From contig JAHLJT010009436.1 of the NCBI GenBank assembly GCA_031308135.1, forward strand, positions 165,336,713 through 165,400,712: 64,000 bases of DNA. The letters run 5' to 3'. The translations under genes were made by a program, and so were the position numbers. The notes under the pieces are model-generated. The model was not told where the DNA came from and did not search any database. It saw only the letters and a program-made list of their open reading frames with translations. Shown piece by piece: positions 20,872-31,940 of this stretch. Source of the stretch: Acheta domesticus (lineage: Eukaryota > Arthropoda > Insecta > Orthoptera > Gryllidae). Within the stretch, counting starts at the first letter, position 1. Every line of letters begins with the position of its first letter.

Positions 20872-22430
20872 TGTGACGATACCGAATATTTGGCGGATAA
20901 ATTAATTTAAAACATGCGACGTAGTAACAGCTACTGCGTCGCAGGCTTACGCAACGCCTTTGTGCGTGCCAGGCCAGGCTGATTCGTCCCGCGCACGTGC
21001 CGGGAAGGGTGCCCGGCGCTCCCTTTGCCGGCAGGGCCTGTGTGTTTAAGAGTTATGACCCGACCAGCGACCCGCTGGCGCCGCCAACCGCCACAGGTGA
21101 TCGGCGCACCCCCGATGTTGGAGTGAGAGGGTTGGGAGGAATTTTTCCGTCAACTCCGGTCAGAGAACACTCCAGGGCATTGGTCAGAATTCATGTAAAA
21201 CGCAGTAACCTTTGGCCAATGGAGATGCACTTCTCAAAATTTGAACCAAAATTGTTCTAGAACTTTCGATGAAGGAGGAAGGAGTGGGGGTTACCGAGGC
21301 TTCTCGGGCAAGTGACGGGACACGAGATTCACTCGAGAATAGATTCGGGGAGGAGAAGGGTGGAGAGAGCGGGTGCACGAACCTCTGCGGTGCGTCGGTC
21401 GGAGTTATAGACGCCCCTGGCGTATGCACCTCCGCAGTGCGAGGGACATAACCGTTTTAGGTGTGCTGTGTTTGTGGTGTGAGACGTAGAATTGCTCCCG
21501 GTGAGCCTTCACTACCAACCGTGGAACTTTAAGTTGTTACGGAGCTATTGTTGTAGCTAGTGCGACCGGCCAGTGCCCGCAGCGAACTATCCGCCACTTC
21601 GCGTCATGGTGTGCCGTTTCTTTTATTTAGCGAAAAGCAATTTCGCTCGACTGCCTAAAATACAATCACTGTATGAGCAGAGCAGTTCACGCCGCGCATT
21701 ATCGAGATCGTTCAACTCGATCCGCGTCGCCACGTCCGCGGCAGAGCTGATCCCCGTGTTGGAGTTTCCGCCTCCGGCGCCCGTCTCCGCCCTCTCGGCG
21801 AGGGTCCCTCCACGCCAGCTGCGATCCACTGCCGTGCAGCCACTTTCACCACCGCCAAAGGGAACTCCGGTGACGTCATCTGAAGGTCGAGCACCGACCC
21901 CACGAAGTTCATTCAAACACGGTCTTTTGTTCGCAAGACTTTTGTGAATGACCCAGAACAGAGACCTGTGTAGCACTGTAAGCGAGCCGCGCTTTGGATA
22001 TTGAAGAAAAATCTTCAGAACTGTATTTCCTATCCTTTTTGTAATTGTATTACCGTTTGTTATCATCTAGCATGTAAAAACGTAATTTTAAGTAAAGTGA
22101 AATCTAGGAGGGGGGTAAATTCAGGCTGTTTTGGGAGTTGCGGGATAAGTAGGAAAGAGGGGAGAGATATCAATGGGTTTGAAAGAGAGGGATTATTAGT
22201 TATAGTATTTTTTGTTTTGTGTTTTAGTTAATTAAATTATGTTTTTACCTCTAACCTCAACGAATTTCATTTCACGAGTAAGTAGCGTCCATCCATAGGC
22301 CTCCACTTTTTTAGAGAATCACTGCTCCTGAGCTAGCCCGGCAACTGCTTCAGGTGAGTGAAGGTAAGAGGGGGGTCTTGATCGTCAGATCGAGCCCCGA
22401 CGCCACCCGCGAGGGCCCGCGGTGCTGACT
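20872..22430 (+). mobile_element. LTR-like block C
   Basis: Starts TGTGACGATACCGAAT right after ATATAT and ends GGTGCTGACT right before (AT)n. Its start resembles block E (TGTAGTGATACCGAAT). No coding region. It carries a CCAAT box (about 21213) and a three-unit heat-shock element (21255-21267). Interpreted as a solo LTR; the 3' end is inferred from the TA tract. Confidence 0.5.
21255..21267. promoter_or_regulatory. Three-unit heat-shock element in block C
   Basis: TTC at 21255, GAA at 21260 and TTC at 21265, in perfect 5-bp alternation. This matches the heat-shock factor consensus of inverted nGAAn units. It lies about 40 bp after a CCAAT box, a promoter-like context. Confidence 0.6.
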
Positions 22431-22498
22431 ATATATATATATATATATATTTCAATATATATATTTCAATATATATATATTTCAATATATATATATAT
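22431..22498. repeat. AT minisatellite with 'atttca' interruptions
   Basis: (AT)n broken three times by 'atttcaatat', then leading into the TG start of block D. The 'tttca' interruptions equal the 3' end of block D (CGTTTCA), so they may be scraps of earlier insertions, or simple slippage products. Confidence 0.7.
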
Positions 22499-23657
22499 TG
22501 AAACGAATTGTTATCACTCACGTGATAACAATGCGTTCTGACGCATATTAATAATTTGAACTGCGCGGCAGCGGCCGGAACACCACGGAGTCGGGGGCGA
22601 GGAACGCGGTGGTCGAACCAACGAGTCGGTTCGCGGCGAGCAACCGAAGGCCACGAGGCGCGAGTCAGTGGCGGAGAGAAGTTCATAGAGTACGGACGTG
22701 CGAAGGGTGGCGGAAAGTTAAGTCATCGGGTGAAGACGGGCGATGCGGACTGTTAATCGGAGAGAGGAATGCACGTAAGTGTTGCGCCACAGAACTGGGA
22801 AGTTGTTGGGGTTAAGGAAATTGAGTGACGAATGTGGAAGTGCAGTTTAAGGAGTGAAACAAGACGAAGCGGCCATAAGATCGTATTGGAGTATAGCCTG
22901 CAGTGAATGAGATCCACGTGGTGTGAACGGAATTAGGAGAAGAAACGGAACAGTATATATCCGCAATCGACCTGACCAATGGTAAATTAGGAGAACAGTC
23001 GACGATAATTACTGCCGAAGTTCAAATCCGCAGGCGGATGCAGTAGCAACGTTCTAGAAACGTTAGAAGCACCACAAGGGCCGAGAGTGGGGTGAGAGCC
23101 GGCCACGGTGGCGGAGAGTCCCCCGGTCTTCCGAACGCGGCCGAAGGCAACGAACATCCCCGAAGGGCAAGGCGGCGGACGACGCGTCGGCAGGCAGCGG
23201 ATGGAACAAGCGACCAGGGCGGCATCGCAGGACTCCCTTCCCCTTCGCCGGCTCCCCGGCGGTACGAAGAGGCCAGAACGCAGCAGCGCGGCGCCCGGCG
23301 CCGGCTGAAGAGTGAGCAGATGGAGACGCTATTCAGGTTGGAGTGTCACGGGTAGAACGGCGGGAAGGGTAGAGAGGGAAGGTAGTTAGCCCTTGGAGAA
23401 CGTTGATTTTGTGTCGAGGTTTTTTCCCCAAATATAGTTAAGCATAGGATAGGGAACAGAATGAATGCTAGCATAAACGTTAAAGGCAACCAATTTGTAA
23501 AATAATTATTTGTGTCATAAAAGGAAAATTCTGTTGATCACAATTTCCAGTGTACGCATGATTAAAGCCGGAGCCCATTCCCGGACAAGAATCCCTGTCC
23601 CTTATATCTCTATTTCTCTCTTCTTAATTTTGTGCAGTCTATCCACGACTCGTTTCA
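22499..23657 (+). mobile_element. LTR-like block D
   Basis: 1159 bp starting TGAAACG and ending CGTTTCA, perfect 7-bp terminal inverted repeats, flanked by ATAT within AT tracts on both sides. It is GC-rich in the middle (22560-23350) and has no retroelement genes. The first bases match LTR A/G (TGAAACG), suggesting a related family. Open frames inside overlap on both strands and are not credible genes. Confidence 0.65.
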
Positions 23658-24032
23658 ATATATATATATGTGCGTGTGTGTGTATATATATATATATTAT
23701 ATACACATATACAAGGTCTTTAGTTTATCTTGCAACTCACGTCTGAGAGCACTTTTTCTTTTGGTAATTCGGCAACCGCGTCTCTTTTACACCTTTCAAG
23801 ACAGCAGTGCCTGGCACATCGGGACAGCAGAGGAGGTAACCGTCATGTCATAAGCTGCAGCAAGTTTCCTGTTTCTTTGTTGATCCCACTGAAGAGTGTC
23901 GGCGGGCAGAGCTCTCATGCCGAAATCTTTTCACGCTGCAGAATGGGTGGGGTGGGATGAGGCATGAGCGTGGAAACAAAACGTCTCTTTAAGCATTTCT
24001 GCCCAGTATGCTGAAGAAACAAAACTGTAATA
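23658..24032. other. (TA)n/(TG)n then non-coding
   Basis: TA and TG microsatellite to about 23715, then unremarkable sequence with no gene, up to the TTAA at 24033. Confidence 0.5.
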
Positions 24033-24261
24033 TTAACCCATTAGTGCCTAGCGGGACATAAATGGTACGCGAATTGCGGTTTGAATTCGCGCATGCTCAG
24101 ATGCTGAAATGGACAAGTTTAAACTTGTTTCGTGCATGTCTCTTTTCCTTAACGTCCACGTGTTCAGATTTGTTAGAGCAGTTGCGTCGATTCATCGTCA
24201 GAGCCTAGTAAGAATTTTCTTTTCTAGAAGTTATTTTTTTGTTCGCTCCGTTCGAGACAAC

Positions 24262-26545
24262 ATGGATGAAGAGTGAGTATAACTTGAAAATGGTTGCATC
24301 AACAAAACACATATTTTGTATGAACGTTATAAAAGACTTAATAATCAGTATTTTCATTCAATGAATTCCCTCTCATTGTTGGCAAGAAACTTATATTCTT
24401 AGAAAATTCGCTGTACCATTTATGGTACGCTAAGCTCTAATGGGAGCATTTCACTTTACATTTCATTTTCGATCTTTTGACGAAATGCTGGCAGTTTTTA
24501 CGCATTTTTGTCATTTGTTGTTATAATAATAATAATAATAATTATTATTATTATTACTACCAAAAAACAGTTTTCGAGATTCTCAAATATTCACATGCTA
24601 ATCGGTATTGGTTCTAGTATTGTTTATTTCATAACATGCAATGCTTTTTTTCTAATAATTACCAAACTTATATTTGTTTTACAAAACAGATATCTATACA
24701 AGTTATTAGTTTTTGTTGATTTTACTATGATTGTACTTTCAGAGAATTTTCTAAGAGTCTTGCTCCAGGATTTACAGTAAAAGAAGCCCTCGATCTTTTA
24801 TTTGAGAACGCAGATGTTGAAGCACTTTTTATTGCTCCACCTGATTGTAGTATTTTATCTGATGAAGATTCCGGGGATGAAGATGATGGTGGTATTACCG
24901 ACAATCTCAGTAAATGGCAACTCCTTGCAGAAGCGGAGGTAAGAACAGTTAATGGGGAGGAAAGAACCTCTGAAGTGAGTAATACTAATTGTCCTTCAAT
25001 TTCTGAAAACGGATGTTTTGCGTCACAATTGCCTCCAAAGAATACCCCAAGCACTTATCCTCAACACGTACGAGATACAGAATGGATAACGGGTGATTTT
25101 GAAAACCATAATCGGGAATTCATTCCTCCAGAAGTTCCTAGATTTGAAGCTGTAAGTGTTGTTGATTTTTTTGAATTATTTGTGGATAATGATCTAATCA
25201 GCATACTTGTTGAAGAGTCCAATAGGTACGCTCTAAGTAAGAACTATCCAGATCCTAATATTTTGGCAGATGAAATTAGATGTTTCATAGGTATTCTGAT
25301 TCTCAGTGGTTATAATATTCCTTCAAAAAGGAATTACTGGGAAACTCAGAGTGATACTTACAATGAGCTTGTGTATAATTCCATGAGAAGGAACAGATTT
25401 GAACTTATTTTACGCTTCATGCACTGCGTAAATAATAATGATTTCAATCCAACAAATAAAGACAAACTTTGGAAAATCAGGCCATTGATAGACCATATGA
25501 AATTCAGATTTTCCAAATATTTCTCACCAGAAAATAATTTGTCCAATGACGAAAGTATGATGAGGTATTTTGGCAGGCATAGTCTGAAACAATACATTCG
25601 GGGAAAGCCTTTGCGTTTTGGATACAAGGTTTGGTCCTTGAATACTCCTAGTGGATACTTGGTAGACTTCGAAATATATCAGGGAAAGTCTATTACTGCC
25701 AATTCTGAGGCAGACAAAACTTTTGGCAAATCAACAGCTCCACTAGTAGAAATGATAAACAGCATGCCACCTGAAGTGAAAAATCTGCCATTTCATTTCT
25801 ACTTCGACAACTTGTTCACAAGTTTCAACTTGTTAATCCACTTAAGAGATCATGGTTACGGTGGTACAGGCACGATAAGGGAGAACCGAATACCAAAGAA
25901 CTGCCCACTGCTAAGCAAGACTGAAATATTGAAGCTGGAAAGGGGTAGCATTCATTTGCCATAGATAAGGACAACGGAATCTTTCTCTGTAAGTGGAATG
26001 ATAATTCTGCAGTATGTGTTGCATCGAATATCTACGGAGAAAATCCTATTACTAATGTAAGAAGATATAGCCAAAAAGAGAAAAAACACATTCAAGTACC
26101 TCGTCCATTCCTCCTTACACAATACAATAAATTTATGGGAGGAACTGACAGAATGGACCAGAATATCAGTCAGTATCGTATACATATACGTAACCGGAAG
26201 TGGTATTGGCCATTATTCACATGGCTGATTGATGTAGCCATCCACAATGCCTGGCAACTATTTAGAAGACAGCAGCCAATCACCCATCTGAATTTTCGTA
26301 GAGAATTAGTGCAGGTGTATCTCAAAAAGTATTCTGTGCCACCAAAAGGACCAGGCAAAACACCTGCATTAATGAACAGTAATGACATACGTTTTGACCG
26401 TCTGGATCATTTGATTCAAAAAATTCCAGATGAGAAGAGAAGGAGATGTGCAGGTTCCAACTGCAGCACTAAAGCTCGAACACAGTGCAGAAAGTGTGAT
26501 GTTGGCTTATGTGTAGACTGCTTCATTGAGTATCATACACGATAG
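24262..26545 (+). pseudogene. piggyBac transposase, one intron, one single-base frameshift
   Basis: Excises and inserts the element at TTAA. Exon 1 is 24262-24272 (ATGGATGAAGA), followed by a GTGAGT donor. The acceptor (...ttgtactttcag) ends at 24742, and exon 2 runs in frame from 24743. Exon 2 begins with an acidic stretch (SDEDSGDEDDGG). The catalytic aspartates are in NDESMMRYFG, FYFDNLFTS and GGTDRMDQN. The C-terminus is a cysteine-rich finger (CAGSNC ... CRKCDVGLCVDC). Near 25950-25960 one T appears to be missing, giving a stop at 25962; the downstream frame is then open to 26545. Total length is about 600 residues, usual for the family. Splicing is predicted from the sequence, not proven. 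Confidence 0.88.
24413..24444 (+). repeat. piggyBac left subterminal inverted repeat
   Basis: Near-palindrome 'gtaccatttatggtac' followed by 'gctaagctctaatggg', matching 26658-26689 in inverted orientation. It lies in the intron, about 380 bp from the left end, and is a likely transposase binding site. Confidence 0.8.
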
Positions 26546-26657
26546 TATCTATTATCTTGTCAAACTGAATCAATATCAGTATTTTTAACTAAAATAAATG
26601 TATTATGTTTCATTTTCATGAATAAATAATGTAAACCAGTTTCTATTTATTTTGCTC

Positions 26658-26689
26658 TCATTAGTGCTTAGCGTACCATTTATGGTACG
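26658..26689 (-). repeat. piggyBac right subterminal inverted repeat
   Basis: Inverted partner of 24413-24444. It lies about 130 bp from the right end; such left/right asymmetry is common in piggyBac elements. Confidence 0.8.
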
Positions 26690-26824
26690 GGGCATTTCTA
26701 CTAACTGACATGTAAGACATTTATTTTTATCATATTAAAGCATTTCATTAAATAAATATAATCAAATTCAATGTCTAAAACAATGAAAATCAAGAAAAAA
26801 TTATTCTGGGCACTAATGGGTTAA

Positions 26825-27706
26825 TGTGGAGGGGAGTTATCGATTTATTTACAGCAACGTAACAATAATTATTTAAGTAAAGCCAGCTCAGAGAGAAATC
26901 GAAAAGATATATCGTGAAATATTACCGCCTAGCTCTTCATTTGATAACAATAATAATAATGTATTATCATTATGGAATCTGCATATTAAGCAAATAAGAA
27001 AACTTTATAACAGACAATAAACATACCTAGAAATGTTATGAGAGTAATTACCGCAGAGGCCAAAAGTTAAAAATCGAGGTGGAGCGTAGCGGAGCCGAGA
27101 TTTGTTATTTGGACGAGGCAGTAATAACACTAACATTTTGTGGTATGTTCAGCATTTTATCGGTCAATCTCTCGATTTATGCGAAAATTTATATTACTGC
27201 GATAGTAAACATAAATTCTGTTGTTGCGGCATGTTACTATGATATTGTGGGGTATTGCTTGCGATATATCTATTTAAACAATATTCGTATACCGTGGTTT
27301 GAAAAAAGATGGATGCAAATAATTCTCCTGAAGTTAAAGATAACTAAAGAAATGACGTTCGGTGAGGAAGTTGGCGCGTCGATTTCCAGTGGCGACACCT
27401 CAGATCATCAGTAAATATGATTACCGAAGAAGAGTTTCATTTGATGGAATGCGAGGAAAATGAAATTAATTTACCTAAAACACATTTTAACTGCACTATT
27501 AAAATCTATTACAATGAACAATAATTATCTCAAAAACTAATATGAGTTACTTTTATCTGAATTATTTGAATCTGATTTGTTTTCTACACAGACTTCTTTC
27601 TTTCTTAATAAACATTTGACTTGCGATGAATCAATGGTTGTTTATTCACGTTGCCAAAGATGTTAAAACCCGATGCTAAGGATGTTAAATTGCTTAACAA
27701 AGGTAA

Positions 27707-27708
<2 letters not shown>
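26825..27708. other. AT-rich, no gene supported
   Basis: A 111-codon open frame (27079-27414) has a hydrophobic first half but no recognisable domain. I do not call it a gene. Confidence 0.4.

Positions 27709-27764
<56 letters not shown>
27709..27764. repeat. (GT)n(AT)n microsatellite
   Basis: Runs directly into the TG start of block E. Confidence 0.9.
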
Positions 27765-27767
<3 letters not shown>

Positions 27768-28193
27768 AGTGATACCGAATCCATTACGGCTGCGAGCCTG
27801 AGAATTGCTCCGCGTCGCGCGACAGAGGGGTCGACGGCGGCGCCAGGGTTCTGTCAGGCCACCCGCCGGACCCACCCCCTAAAATTCGTCACACCCAAGT
27901 TGTTCCGTACACCACGCAAAGCCCTCGGAGGCGTCTCTTTTCCTCCTGCAGACACCCGCCGCGCGGAGCCGGCGCGCCCACGGCAGCCGGCCTCCCGCTT
28001 CCCCGGCGGCCACCCACAGGTCACCGAAGGGCCTGCTACCCCCTCCAGAAGGCCCTTCCCCCCGTGTCTGCCAAATAGCCTCTAACGGGACATTCTCAGC
28101 CAGAGGAGACTTGTCGACACTCCGCCAACCGGGAACGACGGAGGTGTGCGCTCTCAGCGCGTGATCGAGCCAGTGCGCTTCGCGCGTCTCACT

Positions 28194-28325
28194 AAGCTGC
28201 CCTCGGCAGTTGTGAACCGTCAAGTATCGAATTAGTTATTGCGCTTCGCGCAACGCGCAAAGCTGCCCTCGGCAGTTGAGAACCACCAAGTATCGAATTA
28301 GTTATTGCGCTTCGCGCAACGCGGC
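28194..28325 (+). repeat. Two tandem 66-bp units
   Basis: 'aagctgccctcggcagttg' starts at 28194 and 28260; each unit ends with 'attgcgcttcgcgcaacgcg', a GC-rich inverted repeat. Confidence 0.9.
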
Positions 28326-29107
28326 CCGCGGCAGTTCGGCACTAGTCACACTTGTCGGTGCGGGTGCCATTTCGCGTCAGCGTGAGCTTCTCCAAACGGT
28401 GCCGCTCACACCTGAGGGTGCCGTGACCGCCCACACCTGAGGGTGGCGCATGACCGTGTGGGACTCCATGGTCCTACCCATCGCAGTTGGGCTGCGTGCG
28501 CTGCAGGGAGGCTGCTTACGAACCCGATCAGTGAGACACTGTGCGGGACCTGTGTTCCTGCAGCATCACAACGCAGCAACGCAGCGGCAACGCAGATCAC
28601 GCCAGCCAGAAGTACCGCACACCTGTAATTAGTGCAAATAAACATGTGCAAGGTCCATTTCTTGATTGCTTCACCCAGTCAATTCAGATTCCATCCACGC
28701 TACCAGCGCAATCCCTCTCCCCCTGTCCCGGGCAGCACGGTCCGGCGCGGCGTGAATTACGTTGGATAGAGAAGGCCCCATCACAGTCCTCCGCATCACC
28801 ACCCCCACTTCGCTTTCCTCCCCCTTCTCTAACCCACAAGTGTCCCGCGGCCTGGGGGGGTCTTCTCGTGCACGCGGCACTGCAGTACTTTTCCGCGGCG
28901 CCCCTCGCCCTCCCCATCCTCCCTTGAGATTTTCGTTCCCCCCAGTCATTAATTTCTGCCCCTGTTTGACAGAAAATTGAAGCGAGAGAGAACGAGTGCA
29001 GGTTTCTCTCTCATTTCTCGGCCCCAAAAACTTCCGATGATTGGGCGGAATTATTCTACGACGCAATACCCTTTCGCCAATAGCCGCCGGACGTAGGCAA
29101 AGCTCTA

Positions 29108-29125
29108 GAATGTTCTAGAACATTC
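29108..29125. promoter_or_regulatory. Perfect four-unit heat-shock element in block E
   Basis: GAA (29108), TTC (29113), GAA (29118) and TTC (29123) alternate at exact 5-bp spacing, the ideal heat-shock factor site. A CCAAT box lies about 35 bp upstream. Function is inferred from the consensus only. Confidence 0.7.
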
Positions 29126-29189
29126 TGAGGGAATTTGGTGGGGGAAGGGAGGCTCGAAGGACTTCGTGCAGGAGACGGTCAGGACAGAA

Positions 29190-29275
29190 GGTGTGAGGCC
29201 ATCACAGAGAGGTGTGAGGCCATCACAGAGAGAGGGTGTGAGGCCGTCACAGAGAGAACGTGAGAGGCGGTCAGG
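29190..29275 (+). repeat. Short tandem repeats 'gtgtgaggcc.tcacagaga'
   Basis: Three clear units starting near 29190, 29211 and 29235 and a fourth, diverged one near 29260. Confidence 0.8.
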
Positions 29276-30125
29276 GGGACGAGACGTTATTGTGGAGGCG
29301 CCCGGCGTCAGAGATAAAGTTTTGTTTCTTAGTTGGACTTATAAGAAAACGTTGAGTTTTCGAGGAGAATTTGTGCGCGGTTCTTAAATAAGTATAGACC
29401 GCGGATTGTGAAAAGTTTTATTGACATTCTAATAGTTCAGAAAAAGTATCTGACTTGTGCTCGTGTTTGGAACATTATCGTGGAACAATTTGATCATTCA
29501 CGAACTTGCTACGAACTCTAAAGTACCGTGCGGTGAACCGAAAGTGACAAGGTCATTCAACTGAGCAGACATTATCTGATCATTAGCGACAGTAAGTGAG
29601 CGGCGCTGTGTGTTGGGCCAGCACCCCTACAACCCCGTCTTCTACCTGGCTCGGCCCTGCGCGCCCCTTTGTGCGGCGTCCCACGACGCTCGCGCCGCCC
29701 CTGCCAGCCAGCTGGCGGCCCGAGGTCGTTCAACTCTGGTTTGTTGTGCACGCCGCCCCGTTAAGGCGGTATCTTTTTCGTTCTTTTGGCGCGCCCGTGG
29801 TCAAAAGGCATAAACAGTTTGGTGAACAATCTTTAATTACCTTTGACCGGGCGACGAAGAGGAGATTCCCGGCCGCGCTTGGCTGTCAAGAGGGAATCAG
29901 CGTAGAGGAAAATATTGTTCTTTTTACTGTAGTAATTTTCACTTTTCAATTTATTTTATTATTTTGTGTGTGCATGTTATATTTCGGAATTGGGGAAAGG
30001 GGAGCATGCTCGCCGACATGAGTGGTAAAATCTTGCAATTTTTTTAATAAATAAAGGCCACCTGTTTGTTAACATGAGTAAAAGTCTCTTATTTTACACC
30101 GGCCACCAACTTCCTCCATCTTCAT

Positions 30126-30170
30126 CAATTTAGGCAAGCCTTTCTACCGACTGAGCGAGCCGGCTACCAC
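30126..30170 (-). other. tRNA-like A-box fragment near the block E end
   Basis: The minus strand reads GCCGGCTCGCTCAGTCGG followed by TAGAAAGGC, like the 5' part of a tRNA with an RNA polymerase III A box. No matching B box or acceptor stem is seen, so it is not a tRNA gene. It may be SINE-derived. Confidence 0.35.
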
Positions 30171-30203
30171 GTCTACGGCGCCCAACCGACAGACGGGTAG
30201 TCG

Positions 30204-30205
<2 letters not shown>

Positions 30206-30247
<42 letters not shown>
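30206..30247. repeat. (TA)n between blocks E and F
   Basis: About 40 bp of TA repeat, ending 'atatag' before the TGACCGAACG start of the next block. Confidence 0.9.
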
Positions 30248-30250
<3 letters not shown>

Positions 30251-31940
30251 CCGAACGAGTAGCATTTGCCAGAATGGCACACGATAGCCACCCACGCACC
30301 TAGGAAGAGAGACGCGTGATATAAAAATAAGTATAACAACGAATCCAGTAGGAAGCAGCGCGGCCTAGCAACGTGTGCGCGAAGCTACGACGCGGACTTC
30401 CAAACTAATGAGAACGGGAAGTGGTGGACGAGAGGGGCGTGAGGCGCTACCACCCCTCCAAAAGAGAGGAGACGCGAGAGCTAGTCGTTTTCCTTCTTCT
30501 TGGTTGAGATGTTGGAAAGAGCGGACGTGTGGCGTAATAGTGGTAGGTGTGCGTATGTGCAGGAGCCATCTTGGCGAGTTCGTAGGAAGGTAACGTTCGT
30601 TAATTAAGACGGGAACATCAAAGTTTTTCTGGACGTAATAGTAAAGGCAAACGTAACTCATTTAAACTGTTAAGTGGAGGTCCGAAAGCAAGTGAGAAAT
30701 CATAGCCCGTGTCTTTGTAACACAATTCATTCTCAATATGAGCAGTTAACGACTGTCTCATTCATTGTAAATAAATTTAAGAAAAGTTTTATTTAAATTA
30801 GGGTAACATGAATGTTTTGGTTGTGTCAAGGAATTTAATTAAAACGGAAGTGTTGTAAATAGTAGAATAGAAGAGATTATCTGACTAACGGTAATTTAGA
30901 AGTACTTGAAAGGCTTCATGCATTCGGTTAAACCAGCCATGGCGAAACAAAGTTAAGGTGAAATGATGCAGAAAGTCACATTATTTGAGAAGTGAATTTA
31001 TTATTTCATGCGTGACGTAAATTTAGTATCAGAATATACGCACAATTCTACTAATTTCTGTGTCTTGGGGTACGCTTACTCACCCAAAAGATCCCGCCCC
31101 CTGAGATCACAAAGCTCATTAGCGGCATTCTTTCTATCGCACCCTTTTCAGCTGGTTGATGGTGCGAGCGGTCGAAGAGAAGACCGACGCTGGTAAGTCG
31201 AAGGTTGTGAGAGGCAGGCGTGTTAGAATATATATTTGTGTATGTGGTATGAGAGTTTAGTCTAGTCATTCATGTTCGTTCTACTGATAATAGTGGTCTA
31301 ATTCTACGGAATAGAATTACGTTTACATGTGTAGAGTATCTGTGTACCAAGAATACAATTGTACTATTAAGGCAAAGTATGTATCTAGAAGAGTTTGTAT
31401 AAATATATATGTAACTTACACGAGACTAATGAGTTGTGTTGTCTATAACTAAGATTAAAGTATTCTAACCTATTAAAGTAGCCAGTACCGGCAAAGTATG
31501 AGTTGGCCGTGTTACGGGCGAAGCATGAGTTGTTGCGGCCATGAACTACAACACAGGAGGCCCAAATTGCCATGCCGGAACCTGAGGCCGGCTCGCCTAG
31601 TGCGACATGACACCCGTACAGAATCGGCGGGGAGAAGCGCGAATGCACCCTGCGGCAATGCTCGGTGAGGAAGATACCGGGAACGAGACGTACGACAGAA
31701 TTCGGCACACACCGGAGGATGCTGCCACTGCTGATCATCTTTTCCAGCCTGAGTGAAATAACTATCAGCATGACTCCATTAGTTTGAACATCCGAGAAAA
31801 GGGTGCCATTTGAGTGATAACTGCCCGCCTTTGGTTGCCTATATTCTTTCTCGTAAGGTTTATTTGTAAACCCAAGTTCAAATAAATTTGATTAATATCA
31901 TAAAGCATCTGTTAAGTGTTAACTTTATTTCGCTTTAAAA
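30248..31940 (+). mobile_element. LTR-like block F and gypsy leader
   Basis: Begins TGACCGAACGAG next to (TA)n and runs up to a gypsy-type gag start at 31941. By position this should hold a 5' LTR and leader. I cannot fix the 3' LTR boundary or a primer site, and no second LTR was found. Open frames in it are not credible. Confidence 0.4.

Larger units (their letters stand above)
24037..26820 (+). mobile_element. piggyBac transposon, nearly complete
   Basis: 2784 bp with TTAA on both sides (24033-24036 and 26821-26824) and terminal inverted repeats beginning CCCATTAGTGCC. Longer subterminal inverted repeats carry 'gtaccatttatggtac' at 24413-24444 and 26658-26689. It encodes one transposase with a short first exon. 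Only one single-base defect is visible in the coding region, so this is a young copy; related active copies in the same genome are plausible. Confidence 0.93.
27765..30205 (+). mobile_element. LTR-like block E
   Basis: 2441 bp starting TGTAGTGATACCGAAT and ending GGGTAGTCGCA, flanked by ATAT on both sides. No retroelement genes inside. It contains 66-bp tandem units (28194-28325), short 'gtgtgaggcc.tcacagaga' repeats (29190-29275), a CCAAT box near 29076, a perfect four-unit heat-shock element (29108-29125) and AATAAA signals (28636, 30048). It may be one long LTR or an LTR with nested pieces. The 3' part has a tRNA-like A-box motif on the minus strand. Confidence 0.5.

Noticed and set aside
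27079..27414. 111-residue membrane-like protein
   Set aside because: No homologous motif, no supporting leader or splice context; AT-rich DNA readily gives hydrophobic frames.
30126..30170. tRNA gene
   Set aside because: Only an A-box-like half; no anticodon arm, B box or acceptor pairing could be drawn.
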